Source: an uncultured Erysipelotrichaceae bacterium
GTDB taxonomy: Bacteria > Bacillota_I > Bacilli_A > Erysipelotrichales > Erysipelotrichaceae
Assembly (NCBI GenBank): GCA_902795905.1
Contig: CADBMY010000014.1
Location: 1-7,981, forward strand
DNA length: 7,981 bases
Direction: 5' to 3'
The notes below the pieces were generated by a model. The model worked only from the letters and a program-made list of their open reading frames with translations, was not told the DNA's origin and did no database searches. The translations under genes and the position numbers were made by a program. Below are positions 1 through 6,384 of this stretch, in pieces; within the stretch, counting starts at the first letter, position 1; the number at the start of each line of letters is the position of its first letter.

Positions 1-755
1 ACGAGACCGCTGACATTGCGGAAATGCACACTGACGACCTTGCCGGCGGTAACGAATTCTTCAATATCCTTCATCAGATCACCGAAAGCCTCACCGCCCT
101 CCAGCCAGCAACCTACACACAGCTTGACGCCGACAACACCCCAGCGATCAAGTTCAAACGCACGTCTGTAATCATCGGACCGGTAGATCAGACTGCCGAC
201 ACCGCAGACATACTCCACCGGCGGATCATTCGGATGCAGAGCCATGCGCACACCGCACTCCTGCATGACCGGACCGACATGCTCAAGGAAATACGCAAAG
301 TTATCCCAAGCTTCCTCTACCGTATATACACGGTCATTCTTCACCTCATTGATCCTGCCGTCAGCCTCATCGTAGTATGCCGAAACACCGCCGCGGGTAT
401 GTGCTCTCGCCTCTCTGCCGGAACGGAAGATCCCGTTAGGCTGCCAGGCAACAGACACCGTATCATACCCTGCCTCTGCCGCAACACGCACAAACGCATT
501 GAACTTGTCGATCTCCTGATCACGGGTATCCCAGCCAAGATCGATCGCCGGATTCTTCTGCAGCGTCATACACGACAGCAGCACCGGGGTAATACCGAAA
601 TGCGCAAACCTGGTACGGATATCATTCAGGATGTTAATATCGACCTCTTCTTCTTTAATATTCAGTTCAACATGTTCCACACCCATCTCACGGATAAAAG
701 CGAGGGAATCATCATCGATCGAAGAGATCACCGGTATCGTTACTTTCATTGTCAT
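1..755 (-). CDS. Mannonate dehydratase (UxuA)-like enzyme, 3' end cut by window edge
   Basis: The open frame runs from an ATG at 755 off the left edge; 251 codons are visible. UxuA is a TIM-barrel metal enzyme that dehydrates D-mannonate to 2-keto-3-deoxygluconate in hexuronate breakdown. Seen here: MALHPNDPP (residues 171-179), KLCVGCW (211-217) and VHFRNV (243-248). By alignment from memory, H174, C213 and H244 fall on the His, Cys and His metal ligands described for mannonate dehydratases, with similar spacing. An RGG motif lies at 121-123. Family members are about 330-395 residues, so roughly the last quarter to third, including the later catalytic Asp-His, lies outside. The start is set by AGGAG at 763-767, 7 nt upstream; an ATG two codons later is less well spaced. 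It begins 15 nt after the aldo/keto reductase stop, so the two are likely coupled. The sequence is a divergent family member; a related sugar-acid dehydratase or isomerase-like barrel is the alternative. Confidence 0.8.
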   Translation of the reverse strand, partial: MTMKVTIPVISSIDDDSLAFIREMGVEHVELNIKEEEVDINILNDIRTRFAHFGITPVLLSCMTLQKNPAIDLGWDTRDQEIDKFNAFVRVAAEAGYDTVSVAWQPNGIFRSGREARAHTRGGVSAYYDEADGRINEVKNDRVYTVEEAWDNFAYFLEHVGPVMQECGVRMALHPNDPPVEYVCGVGSLIYRSDDYRRAFELDRWGVVGVKLCVGCWLEGGEAFGDLMKDIEEFVTAGKVVSVHFRNVSGL

Positions 756-770
756 TGTTCTTCTCCTTTA

Positions 771-1622
771 TTACTGCATATCCAGTCTGACTTTGTGTGT
801 AGGTGCCGGGAAGACCTGATCCAGCAGTGCGCATTCCTCAGCTGTAAGGACGATCTCGGCAGCCTCTCTGTTCGCTTTGACATGTTCAGCAGAAGAGGCC
901 TTCGGAATCGATATCACATTATCTCTGATCATCGTAAAGGCCAGCAGGATCTGCAGCACATCACAGTCATGCGCTGCCGCGATCTGTCTTAATACCGGGC
1001 TGTTCAGCAGTTCTCTGCGCAGTCTGCCTGCCTGTGCCAGCGGACAGTATGCCATCATCGTGATTCCGCGCTCCTGCATCCAGGGTAAGAGCTCATACTC
1101 GACCCCGCGGCTGCCCAGATGATAGAGCACCTGGTTGACCATGCAGTTCTCTCCGCCCTTTACACAGTACAGCTCCTGCATGTCATAGGTATCAAAGTTG
1201 GACACACCCCAGCGTCTGATCTTCCCCTGTGCTTTCAGCTTCTCCATGCATGCGACTGTCTCTGCCAGCGGAATACTGCCTGGCCAGTGCAGCAGATACA
1301 GATCCAGGTAGTCCGTCCCCAGTCTCTCCAGGGATGCCTCACAGCTGTCAAAGATATTTCTTCTGCCGGCATTCCAGGGATATACCTTCGATACCAGAAA
1401 TAACTTCTCCCGGTCATACGGCTGTATCGCTTCCCCGATCAGTTCTTCGGATGCACCTTCTCCGTACATCTCAGCAGTATCGATCAGGGTCATCCCGTTC
1501 TCGATTCCCCAGCGCAGTGCTTCCAGTTCTCCGGCATACTTCCGTGATGATTCACCCATATACCAGGTTCCCTGTCCCAGCTGCGGAACCTCTGTACCGT
1601 CTTTCAGTATTACTTTTCTCAT
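771..1622 (-). CDS. Aldo/keto reductase
   Basis: A complete 283-residue NAD(P)H-dependent oxidoreductase of the aldo/keto reductase superfamily, soluble and cytoplasmic (no signal or membrane segment). The catalytic tetrad is intact: D48 and Y53 in DTAEMYG, K79 in VSKVYP, H112 in LLHWPGS. WGVSNF at 138-143 and IPKASSAEHVKAN at 239-251 are the family's substrate/cofactor-side signatures, the latter being the 2'-phosphate-binding loop region that suggests NADPH. Length and start (VILKDGTEVPQLGQGTW) are typical of bacterial members related to E. coli YeaE. The ATG lies 2 nt after the stop of the upstream regulator gene, with a GAGGA-type Shine-Dalgarno inside that gene's end, so it is co-translated. 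Substrate cannot be read from sequence. Its position ahead of a mannonate dehydratase-like gene suggests a carbonyl sugar or uronate intermediate, possibly doing the reductive step normally done by fructuronate reductase (inference). Confidence 0.93.
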   Translation of the reverse strand: MRKVILKDGTEVPQLGQGTWYMGESSRKYAGELEALRWGIENGMTLIDTAEMYGEGASEELIGEAIQPYDREKLFLVSKVYPWNAGRRNIFDSCEASLERLGTDYLDLYLLHWPGSIPLAETVACMEKLKAQGKIRRWGVSNFDTYDMQELYCVKGGENCMVNQVLYHLGSRGVEYELLPWMQERGITMMAYCPLAQAGRLRRELLNSPVLRQIAAAHDCDVLQILLAFTMIRDNVISIPKASSAEHVKANREAAEIVLTAEECALLDQVFPAPTHKVRLDMQ

Positions 1623-1624
1623 CC

Positions 1625-3499
1625 TCAGTCCTCAATTCCGTACTTCTTCATATATCTCCACAGGGTCGTCTTCGATATACCGAGATCTTCGGCTACCTTT
1701 TCCCTGCGTCCGTGGTACTTCTGCAGTAGTTTGATGATCTCGGCAGCTTTCCTGTCCTTGTAGGGAAGCTCCGGCTCTTTCTCCTGTTTCGGTGCGATAA
1801 AGGTATGTTCCAGCAGTCTTCTGACATACTCACCGTCGGCATCACGCTTGACCGCCAGCAGGACGATACGCTGACAGACATTGCGCAGCTGCGGCAGATT
1901 TCCCGGCCAGGCATATCCTGTAAGCAGATCCCACGCCTCTGCCGTCAGATGCACAAACTTGTCATACTGTTTCTGGTAGTACTCCGTATACGTCTGTATA
2001 TACATACGGACATCTTCCGGTCTTTCCCGCAGCGGCTTCAGATCCAGCTTTACGGTACTCAGTTCATAGTACAGATCATTGCGGAACTTTCCGTCTTCGA
2101 TCAGTGCCGAAAGATCCGTCTCGGTTGCGGCAATGACCCTGACATTGGCATTGATAAACTGCCCCGACGTATTCGTCAGCCGGCGTCCGTTGATCAGTGA
2201 ACGCAGCTTGTACTGTGATTCTGGTGAGAGTCTTTCCACATTCTTCAGATACAGGGTACCATCCTGCGCCAGCTCCGCCAGACACGGTCTCTCGTTTCTC
2301 TCCATATCTCTGCCAAACAGCATCTCATCGATCTTCTCCGGAGCATAGCCGCTGCATTCGATCTCAATAAAGCTGTTATCCCTCTGTATCGACGCATTGT
2401 GTATGCATTCCGCCATGATCGACTTCTCGACCCCGCGCTCACCGGTAAGCAGTACCGATGTTCCGTAGCCGGCGATCTGTCTCGCTGTACGGACGATCAT
2501 CCGCATCGACTCCGATTCCCATTGATTGCGTTCAAAGGTCTCACTGGCGATATGTCCTCTGCGGGTCAGCTCTCTGCGCAGTTCCTGATCCAGCTGACGG
2601 ATCCTGCGTCCCTCCTGGAAGGTCAGGATCGCACAGGTTGCCTTGTTCTCCACCCCGACAGGCATGATACTGACAGCATAGCTGACATTCCTGTACAGGA
2701 TCATCTCCAGCACGGTCTCGTTCATATCCCCGTGCGGCATCTCCTTCAGCTCCGGGATCAGCTCCTGAATATGCCTGCCGATGATCTCTTCCGGCTCTTC
2801 CGCAAAGATCCCCATCATGACCCGGTTGGCCTTCTGGATCCTGCCGTCCATATCCACCTGCAGAATACCGTTGAAGTTATTCTCAAACATGGCATTCAGC
2901 TCAGCCGCATCCCTGCGCTCCGTATCGATCTGCTTAGCGATCTGCTGGGCCATCATCAGCGTCTCCGAAAGACCTTCGGTACCGCCCGAGGCAAAGTATG
3001 CCGGAATACCGAAAGCTTTTGCCAGCTGACAGCAGTGCCGGCCGCCGATCACCGCATCCGCATGTTCCGCGACACTCTGCCGCAGTGCCTCATCCATCTC
3101 TTCAATTGTATTGACATAGTGTTTGCACACATTGATGCCAAAGAGCTCGGAAAAGTGAGAAACATCACTGTACATATTCTGATAACCGATCAGGGATACC
3201 GTAATATCCGTACGGTTAAGATCTTTCTGGATCTGCCTGACCATCACGGCGATCTCCTGTGCCGTAATACGTAAAGGCACGACCGGAAGATCCGTGATCT
3301 CCTGGATCATCTCTGCCTGCAGACCTCTGGCCACGAACAGATCGCACCCCTGCGCGATCAGTCTCTCCGCAGCCGACTTTACCGCCGCATTCGAGATCTG
3401 CTCAATATACATCGGCTCTATGTTCGGATACTGTCTGATAGCGTCTCTGACATTTTCAAAGGGTATTGACCCCGGCAGTAATACTGCAGCTTTTGCCAT
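1625..3499 (-). CDS. PrpR_N–PAS–AAA+–Fis-type transcriptional regulator with degenerate ATPase (sigma-54-activator family)
   Basis: A 624-residue regulator. Residues about 4-185 resemble the PrpR N-terminal sensor (VARGLQAEMIQEI at 57-69; VSLIGYQNMYSDV at 101-113). A PAS domain spans about 200-300, the usual linker RRELTRRGHIASETF about 308-322, an AAA+ domain about 325-550, and a Fis-like helix-turn-helix 586-622 (VAEDLGISKTTLWRYMKKYG). The AAA+ core is clearly derived from sigma-54 activators but disabled. Walker A reads GERGVEKS (353-360; the glycine before K359 is E358), Walker B reads LYLKNV (K419, N420 where D and E belong), GAFTGA is absent between LFG (394-396) and RPCLAEL, sensor I Asn is E460, the second arginine finger is E479 (R473 kept), and sensor II Arg is P536. 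It is therefore unlikely to remodel sigma-54 holoenzyme; it may act as an ordinary DNA-binding regulator. The start has GGGAG 9 nt upstream, and only 3 nt separate it from the CdaR-like gene. The ligand is unknown; the context suggests a sugar acid. Confidence 0.9.
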   Translation of the reverse strand: MAKAAVLLPGSIPFENVRDAIRQYPNIEPMYIEQISNAAVKSAAERLIAQGCDLFVARGLQAEMIQEITDLPVVPLRITAQEIAVMVRQIQKDLNRTDITVSLIGYQNMYSDVSHFSELFGINVCKHYVNTIEEMDEALRQSVAEHADAVIGGRHCCQLAKAFGIPAYFASGGTEGLSETLMMAQQIAKQIDTERRDAAELNAMFENNFNGILQVDMDGRIQKANRVMMGIFAEEPEEIIGRHIQELIPELKEMPHGDMNETVLEMILYRNVSYAVSIMPVGVENKATCAILTFQEGRRIRQLDQELRRELTRRGHIASETFERNQWESESMRMIVRTARQIAGYGTSVLLTGERGVEKSIMAECIHNASIQRDNSFIEIECSGYAPEKIDEMLFGRDMERNERPCLAELAQDGTLYLKNVERLSPESQYKLRSLINGRRLTNTSGQFINANVRVIAATETDLSALIEDGKFRNDLYYELSTVKLDLKPLRERPEDVRMYIQTYTEYYQKQYDKFVHLTAEAWDLLTGYAWPGNLPQLRNVCQRIVLLAVKRDADGEYVRRLLEHTFIAPKQEKEPELPYKDRKAAEIIKLLQKYHGRREKVAEDLGISKTTLWRYMKKYGIED

Positions 3500-3502
3500 A
3501 GT

Positions 3503-4552
3503 TTACTTCTCCCTGTTCTTCAGGATCTTCTTCATCGTCACAATGATCGAGTATGTCATCGCATCCTCAAATTTCTTCAGATCCAGTCCTGTCTCTTTCT
3601 GTATCTTATTTAGCCGGTATACCAGTGTATTCCGGTTGATAAAGAGCTCTTTTGCGGCATCCGTGATATTCAGCTCGGAAGCCAGAAACTTCCTTGCCGT
3701 ATATGCCATCTCTTCATCCAGTGTAAAGTCTTTCTGGGTACCGAGATACGTACGGCAGATCTCTTCCGGCACTTCGCTGAGAAGACCCGCATAGCCCGTC
3801 TCCGAAGCCGATACGGCATACCGTACAGGATCGGAGATCTCAGCACAGATCAAAGCTCTTTCCGCATTCTGCAGAGTCCCCGGCAGAACATACAGATCTT
3901 CTGTCAGATCACCGATCCCGGCAAAGATCTCGATCCCGTACTGCCTGTTCAGTGCCTGTATATCTGCTGTGATCTTCTTCTGCAGATCTTTCTCTTCGGC
4001 AGGTCTTGTCATCTTCAGCAGGATCAGCTGATCACCGCGGGTCAGAAGATGATCATGTTCGTGGTCCGTAAGCAGACTGTCAACAGCCTGATACATCGTC
4101 CGGTAATTCACACCCCGGCAGCGCAGGATGACCGGAAGGTAGCACACCGATGCATTGATACCCAGCGTCTTCATGCGTCCGTAGAAATCACCGTCCTGCG
4201 TCTTTCCCTCTGCCGTCTCCAGCAGAAACTGCCGCCGGTCCTGTTCCGCCGTATCATCCTCGGACATGATCGCGATCATCGCTGCCAGCAGTGCCGCATC
4301 CTTCTTCGCCGAAGCTTCCTCACCCTGTACAAATACAGCGTACTGCGGTGCTGAACCGCTGGTCACGGCACAGCAGGCAAATCCCTGTTCCTGCACATAG
4401 TCGTCATCAATATGAAAATTCGGAATTGTCTTACCGATCCGTGATTCATCCGAACACGCACAGATCTCACCGTTCCTGTTGATTATGCCAAACACATTCC
4501 CGTAGGAAGCGCGCAGACGTGTAATGATCTTACGATACTTTCGATTCTCCAT
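3503..4552 (-). CDS. CdaR/PucR-family transcriptional regulator (sugar-diacid type)
   Basis: A 349-residue regulator of the CdaR/PucR family. The C-terminus (about 295-336) carries the family's distal helix-turn-helix, ITDAAKELFINRNTLVYRL followed by NKIQKETGLDLKKFEDA. The middle (about 130-240) looks like the GGDEF-like CdaR domain (IFAGIGDLTEDLYVLPGTL, then QNAERAL). The N-terminus (VFGIINRNGEICACSD, then ESRIGKTIPNF) resembles the sugar-diacid recognition domain of CdaR, which in E. coli activates glucarate/galactarate genes. I chose the ATG at 4552 because GGAG lies 6 nt ahead of it (4559-4562). A GTG at 4564 would add four residues, but its only upstream GAG-like match is about 13 nt away. 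The gene is first in a four-gene unit with the PrpR_N-type regulator, aldo/keto reductase and UxuA-like gene, so it probably controls that unit and itself. It is likely soluble and intact. The inducer is not known. Confidence 0.9.
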   Translation of the reverse strand: MENRKYRKIITRLRASYGNVFGIINRNGEICACSDESRIGKTIPNFHIDDDYVQEQGFACCAVTSGSAPQYAVFVQGEEASAKKDAALLAAMIAIMSEDDTAEQDRRQFLLETAEGKTQDGDFYGRMKTLGINASVCYLPVILRCRGVNYRTMYQAVDSLLTDHEHDHLLTRGDQLILLKMTRPAEEKDLQKKITADIQALNRQYGIEIFAGIGDLTEDLYVLPGTLQNAERALICAEISDPVRYAVSASETGYAGLLSEVPEEICRTYLGTQKDFTLDEEMAYTARKFLASELNITDAAKELFINRNTLVYRLNKIQKETGLDLKKFEDAMTYSIIVTMKKILKNREK

Positions 4553-4558
4553 ATACAG

Positions 4559-4562
4559 CTCC
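4559..4562 (-). promoter_or_regulatory. Ribosome binding site that decides the CdaR-like start
   Basis: GGAG on the minus strand, 6 nt before the ATG at 4552. It overlaps the alternative in-frame GTG (4564-4562), so if the GTG were used this site would sit inside the gene. It is the main reason for preferring the ATG. Confidence 0.6.
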
Positions 4563-4564
4563 AC

Positions 4565-4587
4565 TTCAAATTGAAACTCTTTGAAAC
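4565..4587. promoter_or_regulatory. Candidate operator: inverted and direct TTGAAA repeats ahead of the CdaR-like gene
   Basis: Three copies of one hexamer lie in 22 bases. TTCAAA (4565-4570) abuts TTGAAA (4571-4576), forming the 11-bp palindrome TTCAAATTGAA. A second TTGAAAC (4581-4587) lies exactly 10 bp after the first TTGAAAC (4571-4577), so all face one side of the helix. The block sits just before the ribosome binding site of the first gene of the catabolic unit, where an autoregulator could bind. No protein is known to bind it, and the region is A/T-rich enough that chance cannot be excluded. Confidence 0.35.
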
Positions 4588-4590
4588 CAA

Positions 4591-4606
4591 TTCATTCAGT
4601 TATGAA
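4591..4606. repeat. Short inverted repeat TTCAT–6 nt–ATGAA
   Basis: TTCAT at 4591-4595 is mirrored by ATGAA at 4602-4606 in the leader between the putative promoter and the CdaR-like gene. Centre-to-centre spacing is about one helical turn, compatible with a dimeric regulator. The arms are only 5 bp, so this could easily be chance. Confidence 0.2.
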
Positions 4607-4617
4607 CCTGTATTTCT

Positions 4618-4644
4618 ATCATACTCTATATCCTGCCTGAACAA
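4618..4644 (-). promoter_or_regulatory. Possible sigma-A promoter for the regulator/catabolic unit
   Basis: On the minus strand TATGAT (4623-4618) matches five of six bases of the -10 consensus. The best upstream partner is TTGTTC (4644-4639), a poor -35 with a 15-bp spacer; a 17-bp spacer gives only TTTTGT. The -35 would overlap the T-tract of the parB terminator. A new promoter is needed in this gap because a terminator precedes it, but the exact hexamers are uncertain. No -24/-12 sigma-54 pattern (GG-N10-GC) was noticed by eye in this gap. Confidence 0.3.
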
Positions 4645-4673
4645 AAAGAACGAACTTTCCAGTCCGCTCTTTT
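4643..4673 (-). terminator. Intrinsic terminator of the rsmG–noc–parA–parB operon
   Basis: On the minus strand a 13-bp hairpin is formed by 4673-4661 and 4656-4644, with two G·T wobble pairs and the tetraloop GGAA (4660-4657). It runs into a T-tract (TTTTTG at 4647-4642). It begins 6 nt after the parB stop codon, the expected place for rho-independent termination. It separates the origin-proximal housekeeping operon from the sugar-acid unit downstream. The opposite strand also ends in TTTT, so weak bidirectional activity is possible. Confidence 0.85.
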
Positions 4674-4679
4674 CATTGT

Positions 4680-5582
4680 TCAGTTCTGCTGGCTCTCTTC
4701 AATACAGTTCAGCAGTTCCAGGATCCTGTTCAGGTCCTCCGTACCGGAATAGCTGATCGTCAGGGCCTTGGGCGAGATATCCACCTTGGTGCCAAGTTTG
4801 CTCTGCATGCGGTATTCCAGATCTCTGATCCAGGGATCTTTTTCCTTTGCGTCTTTCTTTTTCGTTACCGGCTTATCCTGCAGCGTCTTGACATACTTCT
4901 CTACTTCTCTGACCGACATCTTCTTCCGCAGGATCTCCTGGGCCGCATCATACATCTGGTCATCATCTTTCAGTGCCAGAAGAGGTCTTACATGTCCCAT
5001 CGTCAGCTTCTTATTGATGACCAGAGACTGTACATCGGAAGGAAGCTTCAGCAGTCTCATCATGTTTGCACAGTATTCTCTGGACTTGCCTACTCTCTGT
5101 GCCAGCTTCTCCTGGGTATAGTTGAGTCTGGTGACTAAGCTGTCATAGGCGGCAGCTTCCTCGATCGGATTCAGATCTTCTCTCTGTACATTCTCGAGGA
5201 TCGAGATCTCCATCATCTCTTCTTCGGAGAAGGCTACCTCGATTGCCGGTACCGTCGTCAGTCCTGCGATCTTGGCTGCTCTGAGTCTTCTTTCACCGGT
5301 GATCAGTTCATACCCGCGTACGCTCTTTCTGACCAGCAGCGGTGTAAAGATACCGTGCTGACGGATCGAGTCTGCCAGTTCATTCAGAGCTTTCTGATCA
5401 AACTCCTTACGCGGCTGATACGGATTGGGACGGATCTCTTCCACAGGGATCTCAACTTCTTTTCTTCCCGGCACTTCTCTGCCGCCTGTCTGTATATCAT
5501 CAAGGAAGTGTTCTACATCTGTCTCTACACCAAACAGAGAACCCAGTCCCTTATGTAAAGCTTTGTTGTTGTCTTTGGGCAT
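4680..5582 (-). CDS. parB: Chromosome partitioning protein ParB (Spo0J)
   Basis: A complete 300-residue ParB, the CTP-dependent clamp that loads at parS centromere sites, spreads on DNA near the origin, and partners ParA and condensin loading. KGLGSLFG (11-18) is the N-terminal ParA-contact motif. The CTP-binding motifs are GERRLRAA (96-103) and ENVQRED (130-136). The parS-reading helix-turn-helix spans about 155-180, and the C-terminal dimerisation domain about 249-296. Specificity positions are ParB-like: R168 after GKS and G196 before H197, where the Noc paralogue has Gln and Arg. The start ATG shares one base with the parA stop (TGATG), with AAAGGGG upstream, so translation is coupled. 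It is the last gene before the terminator at 4643-4673. No parS sequence was seen inside it, unlike B. subtilis spo0J. Confidence 0.97.
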   Translation of the reverse strand: MPKDNNKALHKGLGSLFGVETDVEHFLDDIQTGGREVPGRKEVEIPVEEIRPNPYQPRKEFDQKALNELADSIRQHGIFTPLLVRKSVRGYELITGERRLRAAKIAGLTTVPAIEVAFSEEEMMEISILENVQREDLNPIEEAAAYDSLVTRLNYTQEKLAQRVGKSREYCANMMRLLKLPSDVQSLVINKKLTMGHVRPLLALKDDDQMYDAAQEILRKKMSVREVEKYVKTLQDKPVTKKKDAKEKDPWIRDLEYRMQSKLGTKVDISPKALTISYSGTEDLNRILELLNCIEESQQN

Positions 5583-6373
5583 CAGTTCACCCCTTTCTCG
5601 TTCTGGATCAGGAATTCCTTGACCAAAGCCGCATATGCCTTGGCTCCCTCCGAACGTGTATCATACTCAAAGATGGATTCCTCACGGCTGGGTGCTTCAC
5701 TCAGTCTGACATTCCGGGGAATATAACACCTGTATACTTTCTCCTTAAAGTACTTTCTGACTTCCTTCTGTACCTCTACCGACAGATTCGTACGGGCATC
5801 GAACATGGTCAGAAGCACACCCTCGATCGACAGTGTCGGATTAAACAGTTTCTGTACAAGACGGATCGTACTTAATAACTGTGTCAGTCCTTCCAGCGCA
5901 AAGTATTCACACTGTACCGGGATCAGTACGGAATCGGCTGCGGTCAGTGCATTCTGGTTTAACAGGTTCAGGGAGGGCGGACAGTCGATGATGATATAGT
6001 CATACTTCTCTCTGATCGGATTCAGCTTGTTTTTCAGCAGCTGTTCTCTGCCTACCTGGTAGGATGCCGATGCCAGTTCGATATCTACACCTGCGAGGTC
6101 TACGCTTGCCGGCAGGACGTCGATCGGAGGCATGTCCAGGGTCACCGTGTTGTCGGCTGCACTGTCTTCGTCAACGAGGACCTCATATGTCGTGTTCTTG
6201 TTCCGGGAGCGGTTCCGGTCAGCCCCGATACCGTGTGACGCATTGCACTGCGGATCAAGGTCCACAAGCAGGATCTTCTTCCCCGTATAGGCAAGGCCTG
6301 CCGCAAGATTGATACTGGTGGTCGTTTTTCCCACACCGCCCTTTTGATTAACTACTGCTATGATCTTTCCCAT
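5582..6373 (-). CDS. parA: Chromosome partitioning ATPase ParA (Soj)
   Basis: A complete 263-residue ParA/MinD-type P-loop ATPase. It dimerises with ATP on non-specific DNA, is stimulated by ParB to segregate origins and, in Bacilli, also affects DnaA (Soj). The deviant Walker A is KGGVGKTT (11-18) with signature K11 and catalytic K16. The Walker A' region is DLDPQCN (38-44; C43 where Gly is common). Walker B is IIIDCPPSL (127-135). The C-terminal NVRLSEAPSR (221-230) is typical of chromosomal ParAs. There is no N-terminal DNA-binding extension, which separates it from type Ia plasmid ParAs. The start ATG has GAGGA 8 nt upstream, overlapping the noc stop; 11 nt separate it from noc, and it overlaps parB by one base. 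Its place between two ParB-family genes is the classic Bacilli order. Confidence 0.97.
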   Translation of the reverse strand: MGKIIAVVNQKGGVGKTTTSINLAAGLAYTGKKILLVDLDPQCNASHGIGADRNRSRNKNTTYEVLVDEDSAADNTVTLDMPPIDVLPASVDLAGVDIELASASYQVGREQLLKNKLNPIREKYDYIIIDCPPSLNLLNQNALTAADSVLIPVQCEYFALEGLTQLLSTIRLVQKLFNPTLSIEGVLLTMFDARTNLSVEVQKEVRKYFKEKVYRCYIPRNVRLSEAPSREESIFEYDTRSEGAKAYAALVKEFLIQNEKGVN

Positions 6374-6384
6374 ATTCTATGTCC

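Noticed and set aside
24..992. Plus-strand open frame of 322 codons
   Set aside because: It lies antisense to the UxuA-like and aldo/keto reductase genes, both with clear motifs and ribosome binding sites. Its product is His/Arg/Ile-rich with no recognisable domain; it reflects codon bias on the other strand.
1898..1911. ATTTCCCGG, a partial Noc-box match
   Set aside because: Only the left part matches, it lies in codons for the conserved Trp-Pro-Gly of the AAA+ domain, and it serves as a reminder of how often such partial matches arise by chance.
2399..3274. Plus-strand open frame of 291 codons
   Set aside because: It is antisense to the PrpR_N-type regulator. Composition is His/Leu/Asp-rich, with no domain and no convincing ribosome binding site or partner genes.
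1625..3499. The regulator as a frameshifted or decaying pseudogene
   Set aside because: The frame is uninterrupted for 624 codons, the N-terminal sensor, PAS and HTH look sound, and the changes in the ATPase are substitutions plus one clean in-frame deletion.
3294..3794. Plus-strand 166-codon frame with hydrophobic stretches resembling a membrane protein
   Set aside because: It is antisense to the two regulator genes. Hydrophobic runs arise from complementing Glu/Lys/Asp codons, and no ribosome binding site or family resemblance was seen.
4550..4564. GTG at 4564 as the start of the CdaR-like gene
   Set aside because: It would overlap the GGAG ribosome binding site that sits 6 nt before the ATG at 4552, and its own upstream spacing is poor. 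It adds only four residues, so it is not fully excluded.
5293..5302. Perfect palindrome TCACCGGTGA inside parB
   Set aside because: It encodes Ile-Thr-Gly-Glu leading into the conserved GERR motif, so codon choice explains it.
4680..6373. parS centromere (TGTTTCACGTGAAACA type) within parA/parB
   Set aside because: I scanned for CACGTG-centred and GTGAAAC half-sites and saw none. TTGAAAC repeats near 4571-4587 lack the CACGTG centre.
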